Shown: piece by piece, positions 1 through 9,648 of the stretch
Layout: every line of letters begins with the position of its first letter
Position numbering within the stretch: position 1 is the stretch's first letter
Source of the DNA: Chersky-840 sp035604715
Lineage (GTDB): Bacteria; Actinomycetota; Acidimicrobiia; Acidimicrobiales; UBA8190
Direction: 5' to 3'
Length of the DNA: 64,000 nucleotides
NCBI GenBank assembly: GCA_963731665.1
Contig: CAVSWP010000008.1
Location: 558,001 to 622,000 of the forward strand
The notes under the pieces: generated by a model
What the model saw: only the letters and a program-made list of their open reading frames with translations
Databases searched by the model: none
Told to the model about the DNA's origin: nothing
Made by a program: the position numbers and the translations under genes

Positions 1-709
1 CCTTCATGCCCGATTCCACGGCGTCTTCGTTCGCCTTGGTAGAAGCGGTGGCGTTCTCCCAGATGATGCCCACCTTCTTCACCGCCTGTGGGTACTTGTT
101 GGCGAAATACTTGAAGAAGTTCAGGGGGTAGCGGCCGATCGGGTTGGGAACAGGGCTGTAGAGGTTGGGGTCGGTGACCAAACCCGGGTTGAGCGAGATG
201 CCCACGTCGGGCATGTGGGCCAGATCGATGATGGGCTGCTCGGCCTCGTCCAACAGGGAAAACCCACCCACCAAAGCGAAATCACTCTTGGTCTGGGCGG
301 CCGTCGCCGTCGCCACCTGGCCGCCTTGGAACGTGCTGTCCTGGGCGTCGAGGTGAATCCTCCTGCCGTTCACACCGCCCTTGGCGTTGACGTAGGCGAA
401 GTACGCCTCGGTACCCTCCTCGGCCCCCTTGAACAGCCCCGGGATTGGAGACGACAGATCGTCCACCTGGCCAACTGCGATCGAGTTGGCCGTGACCCCC
501 GGAGAGGGTCCGGTGCCGGCCGAACCGCTCGAGGTCGACGGGGACCCTGAGTTGCCCGACGACGTGGGTGTCGAGCTCGACTTGGAGGAGCAGGATGCCA
601 GCCCACCTGCGAGGACGCACAGCCCGACGAGAAGTACATCTCGTGGCGTGACCCTTCCGACCCGTGCATGTGCCGCTCGCCTACGGACGAGCCTTCGGTT
701 CACATCCAC
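1..709 (-). CDS. Branched-chain amino-acid-type ABC transporter substrate-binding lipoprotein, C-terminus cut off by window edge
   Basis: About 236 N-terminal residues are present and the rest lies beyond base 1. The predicted start is a GTG at 709 behind a purine-rich GAGGGGAC; a second in-frame GTG is at 703. An Arg-rich n-region and a hydrophobic stretch (VLLVGLCVLAGGLASC) end in a lipobox with Cys, followed by a Ser/Thr-rich linker. The mature part reads like the type I periplasmic binding fold of the Leu/Ile/Val family (Peripla_BP_6): GLFKGAEEGTEAYFAYVN, VNGRRIHLDAQDS and KKVGIIWENATAS. It should be anchored outside the membrane and deliver a ligand to an ABC permease. No permease is visible here, and the ligand cannot be told from sequence. 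Confidence 0.85.
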   Translation of the reverse strand, partial: MDVNRRLVRRRAAHARVGRVTPRDVLLVGLCVLAGGLASCSSKSSSTPTSSGNSGSPSTSSGSAGTGPSPGVTANSIAVGQVDDLSSPIPGLFKGAEEGTEAYFAYVNAKGGVNGRRIHLDAQDSTFQGGQVATATAAQTKSDFALVGGFSLLDEAEQPIIDLAHMPDVGISLNPGLVTDPNLYSPVPNPIGRYPLNFFKYFANKYPQAVKKVGIIWENATASTKANEDAVESGMK

Positions 710-867
710 TCCGTCCCCTCTGGCGTCCCCACCCCATGGGTGCAGCCTCCTGCTCGCCACTGCCAGCTTGTCATGTCCACCCGTCATCTTGTTCGATCGC
801 ACCATCAATCGACGTGAACACTTGCCTCTGGAGACATTGCCGCGCGCTGGCGTGGCCCAGCTGGCGC

Positions 868-1701
868 TCAATCCGCCGAAAGAATGAAGCGTCCCACACT
901 GGTATCGGCGTCGGGCACGTGCATCTCGACGAGGTCCAAGACCTCCGCCAGCAAGGCGCTCAGGTCGTTCATCGCCTCCAGCGAGGGGTGACGCAACGCC
1001 CCATCCACGCGCTCGCTCATGTGTGGCGGGGTATTCCTCAAACGCCCCAGTTGCCAGGGCAGCCGCTTGGGCTCGGCGACGGAGATAAATGCTCGGTTGG
1101 TCGCTGCCACCAAGGCAACGGCATGGAGGAGGACGGCCGAAATCCGAGCCGAGAAGCTCAGGGCGTCACGGCGTCCGAGGGTGAGCTTGTACAACACGGG
1201 GGGCGGCAACAGCTTCCCCACGTGTGCCTCCACCTGAGCACGGGCCAGCGCGTCTGAGTACCCGATCATTCCTTGCCATTTCGCCAGCTCGTGTTGTCCG
1301 AAGACTGCGATCCCATCAATGATCCCGCTGACGGTCTTCTCCACGTCTGGGCTCATCGCATCACCACGGTCAATCCAATCCACGACGCTCGTGAAAGCTG
1401 CGACATCAACACTCTCTACGTCGATCATCCGGCGGTCGAGACGATGCTTCTCGAACACGCCAGTTGGCGTCACGAACCTCATGAGGCGCTCGAGCCCGAG
1501 CGGCTCTAGTCGGTTCGACTGACAAATGGCGTTTCCATCGGCCTGTTCCCAGTAGAGGCAGAGATCAAGGTCCGAGGATTGATCGGCGATGCCTCTCGCC
1601 ACTGATCCCGTAATCATTGCCACGGTGAGCCCGGGCAATTCCCGATACGTCTCGACGACACTCCGGGCGAGTTCCAGGTCGGAGAGGTTGCCTGAGGTCA
1701 C
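868..1701 (-). CDS. Nucleotidyltransferase-fold protein (DNA polymerase beta superfamily)
   Basis: 277 residues if started at the GTG at 1701, which lies five bases after the upstream HAD stop and follows GAAGGGG. An ATG at 1737 and longer in-frame starts up to 1830 would overlap the HAD gene. The N-terminal third carries the nucleotidyltransferase signature GSVARGIADQSSDLDL, that is GS, a spacer and the DxD metal-binding pair. The C-terminal part is mostly helical, with a VYKL-like segment (LPPPVLYKLTLGRRDALSF) as in aminoglycoside adenylyltransferase and Kanamycin-type enzymes. It probably transfers a nucleotide to a small molecule or protein; the acceptor is unknown. It is co-directional with the HAD gene and may be co-transcribed with it. 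Confidence 0.75.
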   Translation of the reverse strand: MTSGNLSDLELARSVVETYRELPGLTVAMITGSVARGIADQSSDLDLCLYWEQADGNAICQSNRLEPLGLERLMRFVTPTGVFEKHRLDRRMIDVESVDVAAFTSVVDWIDRGDAMSPDVEKTVSGIIDGIAVFGQHELAKWQGMIGYSDALARAQVEAHVGKLLPPPVLYKLTLGRRDALSFSARISAVLLHAVALVAATNRAFISVAEPKRLPWQLGRLRNTPPHMSERVDGALRHPSLEAMNDLSALLAEVLDLVEMHVPDADTSVGRFILSAD

Positions 1702-1705
1702 CCCT

Positions 1706-2453
1706 TCAGTTTGCCCCGTCCTCACCCGTCCGCCCATCCGAAGATGCCGGATACCGGCGATGGACCGTTGCCGGATTCGCCGAAGTTCCCAATCCACACA
1801 GATCAAGCACCGAGCGCAAGCCCCAATCAAGGAGAGCCCTGAGGGGTGAAAGGATCAGCGTGGTGATTCCAACCGAGGCCGCACCGCCGTCACGGCGGGA
1901 ATGGTCGCCCACCATGAGTGCAGCAGCCGGCGCCACATCGAAGTGATCGAGCGCGACCTGGAACATACGGGCATCGGGCTTCTTGAAACCGTGCTCGAAG
2001 GAGAACACGAACACGTCGATGTATCGGTCGAGATCAGCTGCGGCACACTCCGGACGTAGGTCGAAGTGGATATCGCTCACGACCGCCACGCCTACCCCCG
2101 GCTGAGTGGAGTGCCTCGAGCACTTCGGGCACGTCAGGGTAGAGGGGGTGGCATTCCTGGTCGAAGTCGAGCTCGTACAGCTCCACGGCGAGCTTGTCGT
2201 CCAATCCAGCTATCTCAAACCACCGGAGGTTTACTTCACGGTGGGCCTGCACGTCACAGTCCTCTGTGAGTAGACCCGCTTGCACATCCGGATCAAGGTA
2301 GGCGCCATCGAGCTGGCGAACGAGACGTTCGATCTGGACCGTGGACGTGTCTCGCCCTAACGGTGAGAGTGCCCGTTCCACCCACCACCCCGTCGGCGGG
2401 TCGAACACGGGGGTACCTCTCCAATCAAAAAGCACGGCCTTCATGGCCACCAT
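1706..2453 (-). pseudogene. HAD-superfamily hydrolase with one frameshift
   Basis: Two overlapping frames together make one HAD protein. The N-terminal half starts at the ATG at 2453 (AGGAG six bases upstream) with MVAMKAVLFDWRGTPVF. The C-terminal half carries AVVSDIHFDLRPE (motif II Ser), KKPDARMF (motif III Lys) and MVGDHSRRDGG (motif IV acidic). The frames join if one G is removed from the five-G run read on this strand (bases 2095-2099), giving a 248-residue protein of normal family length. Motif I reads DWRGT rather than DxDGT: the second Asp is Arg, so phosphatase activity would be unusual. A sequencing error is as likely as a real lesion. Probable co-transcription with the downstream nucleotidyltransferase. 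Confidence 0.7.
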
Positions 2454-2886
2454 TGTCTCCTGCCGCCGGGCCCGCCGAACGGGCCACTGCCGGCACCGGC
2501 GCCCGAAACCCGTGCGCCTCGGCTCGTCGTGAGCCCGACGCCAGGAGCCCGCATCGACCGGAGCATCGACCCCGTCTTCCCGCCCGACGGACCGGCCGGG
2601 CCGGAGCGCGGGTCGGACCACGGGTGTTCGACCGGTCCGCACCCGCCCCGAGTCGACCGCCTCCGCACCCCGGTCCCCGGGCCCAATCCCCCACCGGACC
2701 TGGGGGAAATGATGGGTAGGACCTGCGACTCATTTGTCTCCCAGGTCATTGTCAAGGTGGTCGTGGTCGCGCACACTGGGCGTCGAACCATCCACTGCGG
2801 TGATCGCTGCAGGGCGCCGATACACACCTTTGGGGTACGCACTTCGAGCACGGAATCGGCTCCGGCTCGTCTAGGGGGGGACAGGG
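2454..2886. other. 433-bp intergenic region between divergent HAD and cpaB genes, no gene seen
   Basis: Very GC-rich from 2454 to 2700 and somewhat more AT-rich from about 2705 to 2800. Open frames on both strands have no family resemblance and overlap each other, so none is called. It must hold the promoters for both divergent genes, but no convincing -35/-10 pair was found. The run GGGGGGACAGGG just before 2887 is the cpaB ribosome-binding site. Confidence 0.5.
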
Positions 2887-3648
2887 ATGACTTCCAAGCG
2901 GACGGTCGTGGTCGCCGTCGCCGTGGCTGTCGGGGTTCTGGCCTCGGTGCTGAGCTACGTCTTTCTCAACAACGCCCAGCAGAACGCCTACCACAACGCC
3001 AAGCTGGTGCCCGCCTACGTGATCACCAAGCCGATCCCCCGGACCCTGTCGGGTGCCGACGCCGTGAGCGGTGGATACCTCCAGAAGCAGAAGGTGCCGG
3101 CCGAGTTCCGGCCTTCCTCGGCGGTCACCAACGTGTCGGTGATCCGGGACGAGGCGGCGGGGTCCAACCTGCCGACGGGTGAGGTCGTGGTCTCGGGGAT
3201 GTTCGTGTCCCCCCAGTCCATCTCCAGCGTGGCCGCCCAGACCGTGCCCGAAGGCGACGTCGCCATCTCGGTCTCGGTGGACCAGGTCCACGGCGTGGCC
3301 GGGTTGATCCAACCCGGTGACAAGGTGGACATCCTCGTCGACCTCAACGGCAACCAGGAGACCTACCTGTTCCAGGCGGTGCCCGTCCTGGCCGTGGGCA
3401 CCACCCTCGTCCCCGCTCCGGGCACCACCACCGCCGCCCAGACCACGCCCGCCACCCAGTCGAGCAACGTGATCACCTTCGCCGTCACGCCGGCCGCCGC
3501 CGCCCGCATCGCCCTGGCCAACAGCGACGGCGGGGGCGTGACCGGGGGCATCTACCTGGCCCTGGAGGCCGCCGGCAACACGCCGACCGCCCCCACCACC
3601 ATCACGGGCTCGAACCTCATCCCCGCCAGCACCACGGCTTCGGGGTAG
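2887..3648 (+). CDS. cpaB: Flp pilus assembly protein CpaB/RcpC
   Basis: 253 residues with one N-terminal membrane anchor (VVVAVAVAVGVLASVLSYVF) and the rest outside the cytoplasm. The segment around residues 35-110 (VPAYVITKPIPRTLSGADAV) resembles the SAF domain seen in CpaB, followed by the RcpC core (VSVDQVHGVAGLIQPGDKVD, about 120-140, then ILVDLNGN). The C-terminal third is Thr/Ala/Pro-rich. CpaB proteins act at the cell envelope in assembly of Flp (type IVb) pili. It is the first gene of the run cpaB-cpaE-cpaF-tadB-tadC; cpaE follows after three bases. The ATG start is preceded by a strong GGGGGGACAGGG. Confidence 0.9.
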   Translation: MTSKRTVVVAVAVAVGVLASVLSYVFLNNAQQNAYHNAKLVPAYVITKPIPRTLSGADAVSGGYLQKQKVPAEFRPSSAVTNVSVIRDEAAGSNLPTGEVVVSGMFVSPQSISSVAAQTVPEGDVAISVSVDQVHGVAGLIQPGDKVDILVDLNGNQETYLFQAVPVLAVGTTLVPAPGTTTAAQTTPATQSSNVITFAVTPAAAARIALANSDGGGVTGGIYLALEAAGNTPTAPTTITGSNLIPASTTASG

Positions 3649-3651
3649 AAG

Positions 3652-4869
3652 ATGGCCAACGCCCCCGAACCGACCAAGGCGCGGCACGTCAACGCGGTGG
3701 TCATTGGTGTGGTGGACCCGGACGAGGTCGTCCGGGGAGTCCTCACCGATCACGTGCGCGAGCTCGACGACGAGGTCGTCGGGCATGAGAGCCTGGCGGC
3801 CTTCACCGAGTCCATCGAGGCCGCCCAACCCGGTGTGGTCATCTTCGGGCCCAGCCAGCCGCCCGACGACGTGATGAGCCAGGTCGGCGGCCTCACCGCC
3901 TTCCGGCCCGGGTGCAGCGCCATCATGGTCGTCTACGACTTGACCGCCGGGGTGCTGCAGCAGGCCATCCGGGTCGGGGTCGACGACGTCGTGGCGGTCT
4001 CCGCCGAGGACGCCGAACTGCTCGACGCCATCTCGCGGGCCTCGGGGCGCGTGTTGTCCCGGGCGCCGGGCGCCAGCTCGGCGGCGCCCACGCCCAGTGC
4101 GGCCACTCCGGGGCGCGTGGTGTCAGTGTTCTGCACCAAGGGCGGGACCGGGAAATCGGTCGTGGCCATCAACCTGGCGGTGGCCCTGGCCAAGCGGACG
4201 ATCCAACCGGTCGTGCTCGTCGACGCCGACCTGCAGTTCGGGGACGTGGCGCTGATGCTCCAGCTCCAGCCCACCCACACCATCGCCGAGGCCGTCCAGG
4301 CCGGCGAGCGGCTCGACGGCGTCTTGCTCGAGAACCTGCTGCTGCGCCACCCGCCGAGCGGCCTGCTGGTCCTGGCCGCGCCGACCGAGCCCAGCTCGGC
4401 CGAGCAGATCGGACGGGCCGACCTGACGCGGGTCCTCGAGATCCTGCGCCAGCGGTGCGCGTATGTCGTGGTGGACACGTCGGCCAACTTCTCGGAGGTC
4501 ACGCTGGCGGCCCTGGAGTCGTCCGACGACATCCTGGTCATGGCGGGGCTCGACGTGATGAGCCTCAAGAGCGCCCGCATCGGGCTACAGACCATGCGCG
4601 TCCTCGACATCCCGTTCTCGCGGGTCAAGTTCGTGCTCAACCGGGCCAACACCAGGGTGGGGCTGACCGAGGCCGACGCCGAGCGGGCACTCCAACTCAA
4701 AGTGGACGTGGCGTTGCCCAGCGACATCCTGGTGGCGGAATCGGTGAACCGCGGTGTCCCCGTGGTGACGAGCGCTCCTCGTTCGAAGTTCGCCAAGAGC
4801 ATCGACAACCTGGCGGACGTCCTCATGACCTCTGCGTCGGCTCCGGCGCAGACCCGACAATCCGTGTGA
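3652..4869 (+). CDS. cpaE: Flp pilus assembly ATPase CpaE (ParA/MinD family with receiver-like N-domain)
   Basis: 405 residues. Residues 13-130 form a receiver-like domain (VVIGVVDPDEVVRGVLTDHV). An Ala/Pro/Ser linker leads to a ParA/MinD-type ATPase whose deviant Walker A is KGGTGKS at 163-169, followed by VVLVDADLQFGDVALMLQLQ and a Walker B-like VVVDTSANF. CpaE proteins place or regulate the Tad secretion machine at the membrane. It sits three bases after cpaB and ten bases before cpaF, so the genes are surely co-transcribed. The frame is intact. Confidence 0.92.
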   Translation: MANAPEPTKARHVNAVVIGVVDPDEVVRGVLTDHVRELDDEVVGHESLAAFTESIEAAQPGVVIFGPSQPPDDVMSQVGGLTAFRPGCSAIMVVYDLTAGVLQQAIRVGVDDVVAVSAEDAELLDAISRASGRVLSRAPGASSAAPTPSAATPGRVVSVFCTKGGTGKSVVAINLAVALAKRTIQPVVLVDADLQFGDVALMLQLQPTHTIAEAVQAGERLDGVLLENLLLRHPPSGLLVLAAPTEPSSAEQIGRADLTRVLEILRQRCAYVVVDTSANFSEVTLAALESSDDILVMAGLDVMSLKSARIGLQTMRVLDIPFSRVKFVLNRANTRVGLTEADAERALQLKVDVALPSDILVAESVNRGVPVVTSAPRSKFAKSIDNLADVLMTSASAPAQTRQSV

Positions 4870-4879
4870 GGGGAAACTG

Positions 4880-6238
4880 ATGACCCTTTCCGACCACTTG
4901 CGCAAAGCGGGCAGCTTCCTCAGCTCCGAGGAGGCGCGGGCGCGGCTGCTCGAGGACGTCCACTTCCGGGTGCACCAGCGCCTGATCGAGGAGCTCGGTC
5001 CCGAGCTCTCCCAGGGACGGCTCACGGCTAAGGACCTGCGGCCCAGGGTCAACGCCCACCTGCAGGCCGCCCTGGCCGATGAGACCACTCCCCTGTCGCT
5101 GGCCGACAAAGCCCGACTGGGCGAGGACATCGCCAACGACATCCTCGGGTACGGGCCCATCCAGGGGTACCTGGAAGACCCCGAGATCTCCGAGGTCATG
5201 GTCAACGGGCCCGACAAGGTGTACATCGAGCGCGGGGGCAAGATCGAGCGGACGCCCACCAGCTTCATCGACGAGACCCACCTGCGCCGGGTGATCGACA
5301 AGATCGTGGGTGAGGTGAGCCGGCGCGTCGACGAGGCGTCACCGATGGTCGACGCCCGCCTGCCCGACGGCTCACGGGTCAACGCCGTCATCCACCCCCT
5401 GGCCTACGGGGGCCCGTTCCTGACCATCCGGAAGTTCTCCAAGGACCCCTTGCAAGTCGAGGACCTGATCACGAACATGACCATGACGTCCGCGCTGGCC
5501 CGGTTCATCGAGGCGTGCGTGGTGGGCCGGCTGAACATCATCGTGTCGGGGGGAACCGACACCGGAAAGACGACGATGCTCAACGTGCTGTCGTCGTTCG
5601 TGCCCGGTGACGAGCGGGTGGTGACCATCGAGGACTCCAAGGAGCTCCAACTCCGCCAGGAGCACGTGGCCTCGCTGGAGTCTCGTCCTCCCAACATCGA
5701 GGGCAAGGGTGAGATCACCATTCGCGCCCTGATGCGCAATGCCCTGCGCATGCGCCCGGACCGGATCATCGTCGGGGAGTGCCGCGGGGGCGAGGCGCTG
5801 GACATGCTCCAGGCCATGAACACCGGACACGACGGGTCGCTCACCACCATCCACTCCAACAGTCCCCGCGACACCCTGAGCCGCATCGAGACCATGACCC
5901 TGATGGCCGGCTTCGACCTGCCCATCCGGGTGATCCGCGAGCAAATGTCCTCGGCCATCGACCTCGTGGTGCACCTCACGCGCCTGCGCGACGGCAGCCG
6001 GCGCGTGACCCAGGTCTCCGAGGTCCAGCACATGGAGGGGGACGTGATCATCATGCAGGACCTGTTCATGTTCGACTTCTCCATGGGCGTGGACGAGCAC
6101 GGGAAGAACCGGGGCACCCTCAAGTCGATGGGGATCCGCCCCCAATTCGCCGAGAAGCTCGAGGACGCCGGTGTGGCCCTCGACTCCGAGCTGTTCCAGG
6201 TCGAGGAGTTCACCCGCATGCGGGTGGCACGGCGATGA
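4880..6238 (+). CDS. cpaF: Flp pilus secretion ATPase CpaF/TadA
   Basis: 452 residues, full length for the family. The N-terminal domain (1-190) includes YGPIQGYLEDPEISEVMVNG. The motor domain has Walker A GGTDTGKT (224-231), an Asp box RIIVGECRGGEA (295-306) and a His box GHDGSLTTIHSN (316-327). It would power pilin polymerisation from the cytoplasmic face. The usual Walker A in this family is GGTGSGKT; here the variable positions are D and T, but the catalytic GKT is kept. The stop overlaps the tadB start (ATGA), indicating translational coupling. Confidence 0.95.
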   Translation: MTLSDHLRKAGSFLSSEEARARLLEDVHFRVHQRLIEELGPELSQGRLTAKDLRPRVNAHLQAALADETTPLSLADKARLGEDIANDILGYGPIQGYLEDPEISEVMVNGPDKVYIERGGKIERTPTSFIDETHLRRVIDKIVGEVSRRVDEASPMVDARLPDGSRVNAVIHPLAYGGPFLTIRKFSKDPLQVEDLITNMTMTSALARFIEACVVGRLNIIVSGGTDTGKTTMLNVLSSFVPGDERVVTIEDSKELQLRQEHVASLESRPPNIEGKGEITIRALMRNALRMRPDRIIVGECRGGEALDMLQAMNTGHDGSLTTIHSNSPRDTLSRIETMTLMAGFDLPIRVIREQMSSAIDLVVHLTRLRDGSRRVTQVSEVQHMEGDVIIMQDLFMFDFSMGVDEHGKNRGTLKSMGIRPQFAEKLEDAGVALDSELFQVEEFTRMRVARR

Positions 6239-7215
6239 AGTTCCTGGTCGCCATCCTCGTGCTCCCCGCCGCCGGGCTGCTGGCCTGGGGGATCCTGAGC
6301 ATCGTGTGGCGCGAGCGCCCGCGGCGTCTCGACGACGCCTTGGCGCCCTACCGGGTGGGGACGCCTAGCGCCCAGGGCGCGGTGGTGTCCACGACCTCGG
6401 CGTCCGATCTCGTGGAGTCGCCCTTCTTGCAGCGGGCGGTGGCCGCGGTGGCCGACATGGCGACGCGACGCGGCGTGCTCCAGATCGTCAAGCGCCTGCT
6501 CGACCAGGCCGACATCCCCATCCGCCCGGCCGAGGCGTTGTTCGTCTACCTGGTGGGGACGGTCGTCGGCGGGACGTTGGGACTGCTCATCGGCAACGCC
6601 TTGTGGGGCATCGTGGCCCTGGCCGGGTTGGGGGTGCTGCCGTGGGTGGCGCTCATGACCCTGGCCAAGCGCCGGACCGCCACCTTCACCGCCCAGCTCC
6701 CCGACATGCTGCAGCTCCTGGGCACCACGTTGCGGTCGGGGTACTCGATCCTCCAGGGTCTCGACACCGTGGCCCAACAGCTGCCCGACCCCATCGGCAA
6801 GGAGATCCGCCACGTGGTGGCCGAGGCCCGCCTGGGCCGCAACCTCGTGGAGGCCCTCACCGAGGTCGCCCAGCGGGTGCGCAGCGACGACTTCGAGTGG
6901 GTGGTCACCGCCATCGGGATCCAGCGTGAGGTGGGGGGCAACCTGGCCGAGCTGCTCGACATCGTGGCCGAGACCATGATCGCCCGGGCGCGGATCCGGC
7001 GCGAGGCCCACACGCTCACCGCCGAGGGGCGCATCGGCGCCGTGGTCATCTCGGTCATGCCCATCGCCATCGGGCTGTTCGTCTACGCCGTCAACCCGAG
7101 CTACATCCGGCCGCTGTTCCACCAGGCGTTCGGCGAGATCCTCTTCTACGGATCGATCGGGCTCATGCTGGTCGGCATCCTGTGGGTGCGCAAACTCGTG
7201 GACATCGAGGTCTGA
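6235..7215 (+). CDS. tadB: Flp pilus inner-membrane platform protein TadB
   Basis: 326 residues with the start overlapping the cpaF stop by four bases. An N-terminal membrane helix (FLVAILVLPAAGLLAWGIL), a central pair of helices around residues 100-140 and C-terminal helices flank the cytoplasmic T2SSF domain. That domain contains LPDMLQLLGTTLRSGYSILQ and REVGGNLAELLDIVAETM, both typical of TadB/GspF. It forms the membrane platform of the Tad machine with TadC. Only one base separates it from tadC. Confidence 0.93.
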   Translation: MKFLVAILVLPAAGLLAWGILSIVWRERPRRLDDALAPYRVGTPSAQGAVVSTTSASDLVESPFLQRAVAAVADMATRRGVLQIVKRLLDQADIPIRPAEALFVYLVGTVVGGTLGLLIGNALWGIVALAGLGVLPWVALMTLAKRRTATFTAQLPDMLQLLGTTLRSGYSILQGLDTVAQQLPDPIGKEIRHVVAEARLGRNLVEALTEVAQRVRSDDFEWVVTAIGIQREVGGNLAELLDIVAETMIARARIRREAHTLTAEGRIGAVVISVMPIAIGLFVYAVNPSYIRPLFHQAFGEILFYGSIGLMLVGILWVRKLVDIEV

Positions 7216-7216
7216 C

Positions 7217-8140
7217 ATGTTGCCCTTGGCCGTCATCGCCATCTTCATCACCGCCACCGCCCTCGCCTACGCGGCCGCCATCAAGGCCGACGAGCGCCTC
7301 AGCGTGCGGACCGCACGCGCCCGGTTGGGGGACTACGAGTCGCCGGCCGCCAAGCGCGAGGAGGACCTGAGAGACCCCTTCGCGACCCGGGTGCTGCAAC
7401 CGACGGCGATATTCGTGGTGGGGACGATGAAGCGCCTGCTTCCCACTGACTACCTCGACAAGCTGCGCCACAAGCTGGTGCTGGCTGGGCGCGGCCAGCC
7501 CGAGGAGGTCGACCGCTTCCTGGTGGTGCGGGTGCTGTCGGTGGTGGTCGTCCCGGTGCTGTGGCTGGCCATGTGGAAGGCCACGTCGCTGTCGGGGATG
7601 ACCCTGCTGGCGGTGATCGTGTTCATCGGCGTGGCCGGGATCCTCGGGCCCGACGCCTGGCTCAACCGGGTGGTGGCCGAGCGCCAGTTCGCCATGCGCC
7701 GCAAGCTTCCCGACGTGCTCGACCTCCTGACCATCAGCGTCGAGGCGGGGCTGGGCTTCGAGCAGGCCCTGGCCCGCACCGTGACCATGGTGCCCGGTCC
7801 CTTGTCGGTCGAGTTCGCCCGCATGCTGGGGGAGATGCGGGCCGGGTCGAGCCGGGCCGACGCCCTGCACTCCCTGGACGCCCGGACCGGGCTCCCCGAG
7901 CTGCGCTCGTTCATCCTGGCGCTGCTCCAGGCGGACGCCTTCGGGGTGTCGGTGGGCGCCATCTTGCGCAGCCAGGCCGCCGAGATGCGGGTGCGGCGTC
8001 ACCAGCTGGCCCAGGAGATGGCTCAGAAGGCACCCGTCAAGATGCTTTTCCCTATGGTGTTCTGCATCATGCCTGCACTCTTCGTCGTCATCGCCGGGCC
8101 CGCCGTTCTGGGGATCTTCTCAGCCTTCCGCGGTCACTGA
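7217..8140 (+). CDS. tadC: Flp pilus inner-membrane platform protein TadC
   Basis: 307 residues. There is an N-terminal membrane helix, two central helices (residues about 95-150) and a hydrophobic C-terminus (LFPMVFCIMPALFVVIAGPA). The T2SSF signature is RKLPDVLDLLTISVEAGLGF, followed by a second GF repeat (ADAFGVSVGAILRSQAAEMR). It is the partner of TadB in the pilus platform. It begins one base after the tadB stop, and the following membrane-protein gene begins 18 bases after it. Confidence 0.93.
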   Translation: MLPLAVIAIFITATALAYAAAIKADERLSVRTARARLGDYESPAAKREEDLRDPFATRVLQPTAIFVVGTMKRLLPTDYLDKLRHKLVLAGRGQPEEVDRFLVVRVLSVVVVPVLWLAMWKATSLSGMTLLAVIVFIGVAGILGPDAWLNRVVAERQFAMRRKLPDVLDLLTISVEAGLGFEQALARTVTMVPGPLSVEFARMLGEMRAGSSRADALHSLDARTGLPELRSFILALLQADAFGVSVGAILRSQAAEMRVRRHQLAQEMAQKAPVKMLFPMVFCIMPALFVVIAGPAVLGIFSAFRGH

Positions 8141-8157
8141 CGACCGCAACCAGAACC

Positions 8158-9538
8158 GTGCGCTGGCCACGGGTCTCGACCGTCGTCGGCGGCAGCTTCG
8201 TCATCTGGGGCGTCGTCGTCGGCCTCGAACGACTCCACGACAACTCGTACCTCACCCACGTGGCCACCGGCCGCCTGATCCTGGCCCACGGCGTGCCCAC
8301 CACGGACCCCTACACCTTCACCGCCCTCGGCCGGCCGTGGGTGGTGGAGTCGTGGCTGGCATCGGTGCTGTACCGGGTGGTCGAGGACGTCGCCGGCGGT
8401 CACGGCCTCCAGGTGCTCCAGGGCGTGCTGTGCGCCTTGGCCGCGACACTGGGGTGGGTGCTCACCCGCCCGGCGCGCCAGCTGACGGGGAGGATCATCG
8501 CCGCGGCGGCGTTCCTGGCGGTGGGGACGGGGTACTGGTCGTCGCGGCCGCTGCTGATCGCCCTGGTGCTGTTGGCGGTGGTGGCGGTCATGGTCGAGAC
8601 CGACAAGGGCCCGCCGTGGGCGCTGGTGCCGGTCATGTGGGTGTGGGTCAACGTGCACGGCAGCTGGCCCTTCGGGCTCGTCTACCTGGTGCTGCGGATC
8701 GTGGGCCGGCGCGCCGACGGCGCCGCGCCCGGCCGCCTGCCGCGTCTGCTCGGGTTCGCCGTGGCGGGCACGGTCCTGGGCGCGCTCAACCCCATCGGGC
8801 TTGCGACTCCTCGCCTACCCCCTGACGGTGATCACCCATCACCAGGCGTTCGCCCACATCGCCGAGTGGCAGACGCCGAGCTTCTCGGACCTGGTGAACG
8901 TGGTGTTCCTCGTCGAAGTGCTGTTGGCGGTAGTCCTGCTCGTGGCCCGGCGCGGCACCGTCGAGGACGTCCTCGTCACGGCGCCTGTTCAGCGCGGCCG
9001 CCCTGCTGGCGTCGCGCAACGTCCCGGTGGCCGCCCTCCTCGTCACACCGGTCCTGGCCCGCGGACTCGCCGGCATGGGGACCATCGACGGCGAGCGACG
9101 GGGCGTGGTCGCCGCCGCCGGGTTGGCCGCCCTGGTGGCGCTGGGCGGGGTGCTCACTGCCGGCGCCCTGTCGCGTCCCGCCTTCAACTTCTCGCTCTAT
9201 CCGGTGCAGGAGGTCTCCTGGCTCCAGCAGCACCACCTGGTGCCGGGCCGGGTGGCCACCCCCGACTACGTCGGCAACTACCTCGAGTACCGCTTCGGCA
9301 CCCACGCCGAGGTCTTCGTCGACGACCGGGTCGACATCTTCCCCCCCGCCGTCGAGAAGGACTACGGCACCCTGCTCAACGGGTCCGAAGGCTGGCAGGC
9401 GGTGCTGGCCCGGTACCGCTTCGACGCCGTGCTGTGGCCCCGGACCGAGGCCCTGGCCTCGCTCATCGCCCATGACCCGGGCTGGTCGGTGCGGATCCGC
9501 GACCGCCACTGGGTCGTGGCCGTGCGCGACAGCGCTGA
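8158..9538 (+). pseudogene. Polytopic GT-C-like membrane protein, frameshifted paralogue of the gene at 12787-14289
   Basis: The first frame runs from a GTG at 8158 to about 8800 (many membrane helices, VNVHGSWPFGL). A second frame carries AYPLTVITHHQAFAHIAEWQ to about 8983, and a third continues to about 9538 with VPGRVATPDYVGNYLEYRF and VDDRVDIFPP. Removing one base near 8801 and one near 8983 restores a single protein, but the exact end is unclear and a further indel near 9530 is likely. It matches the intact 500-residue protein at 12787-14289 at HGSxPLGL, IAEWQxPxF and the C-terminal VLWPRT/VLWPPG region. Family known only as polytopic membrane proteins of glycosyltransferase GT-C type; enzymatic role inferred. 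Confidence 0.65.
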
Positions 9539-9648
9539 ACCCCCAGGTCAACGCCACTTGTCTCCCTTCGGGCTCCCGCCGCCGCGGGTCGGAGCGCGGG
9601 GATCGGGCGAGGGCGGATTTGTGGGGAAAATGATGTCCCTCCCTCATG

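Noticed and set aside
2454..2886. Genes in the long open frames around 2425-2851 and 2529-3182
   Set aside because: Low complexity, no ribosome-binding site or family likeness, and overlap with each other and with cpaB.
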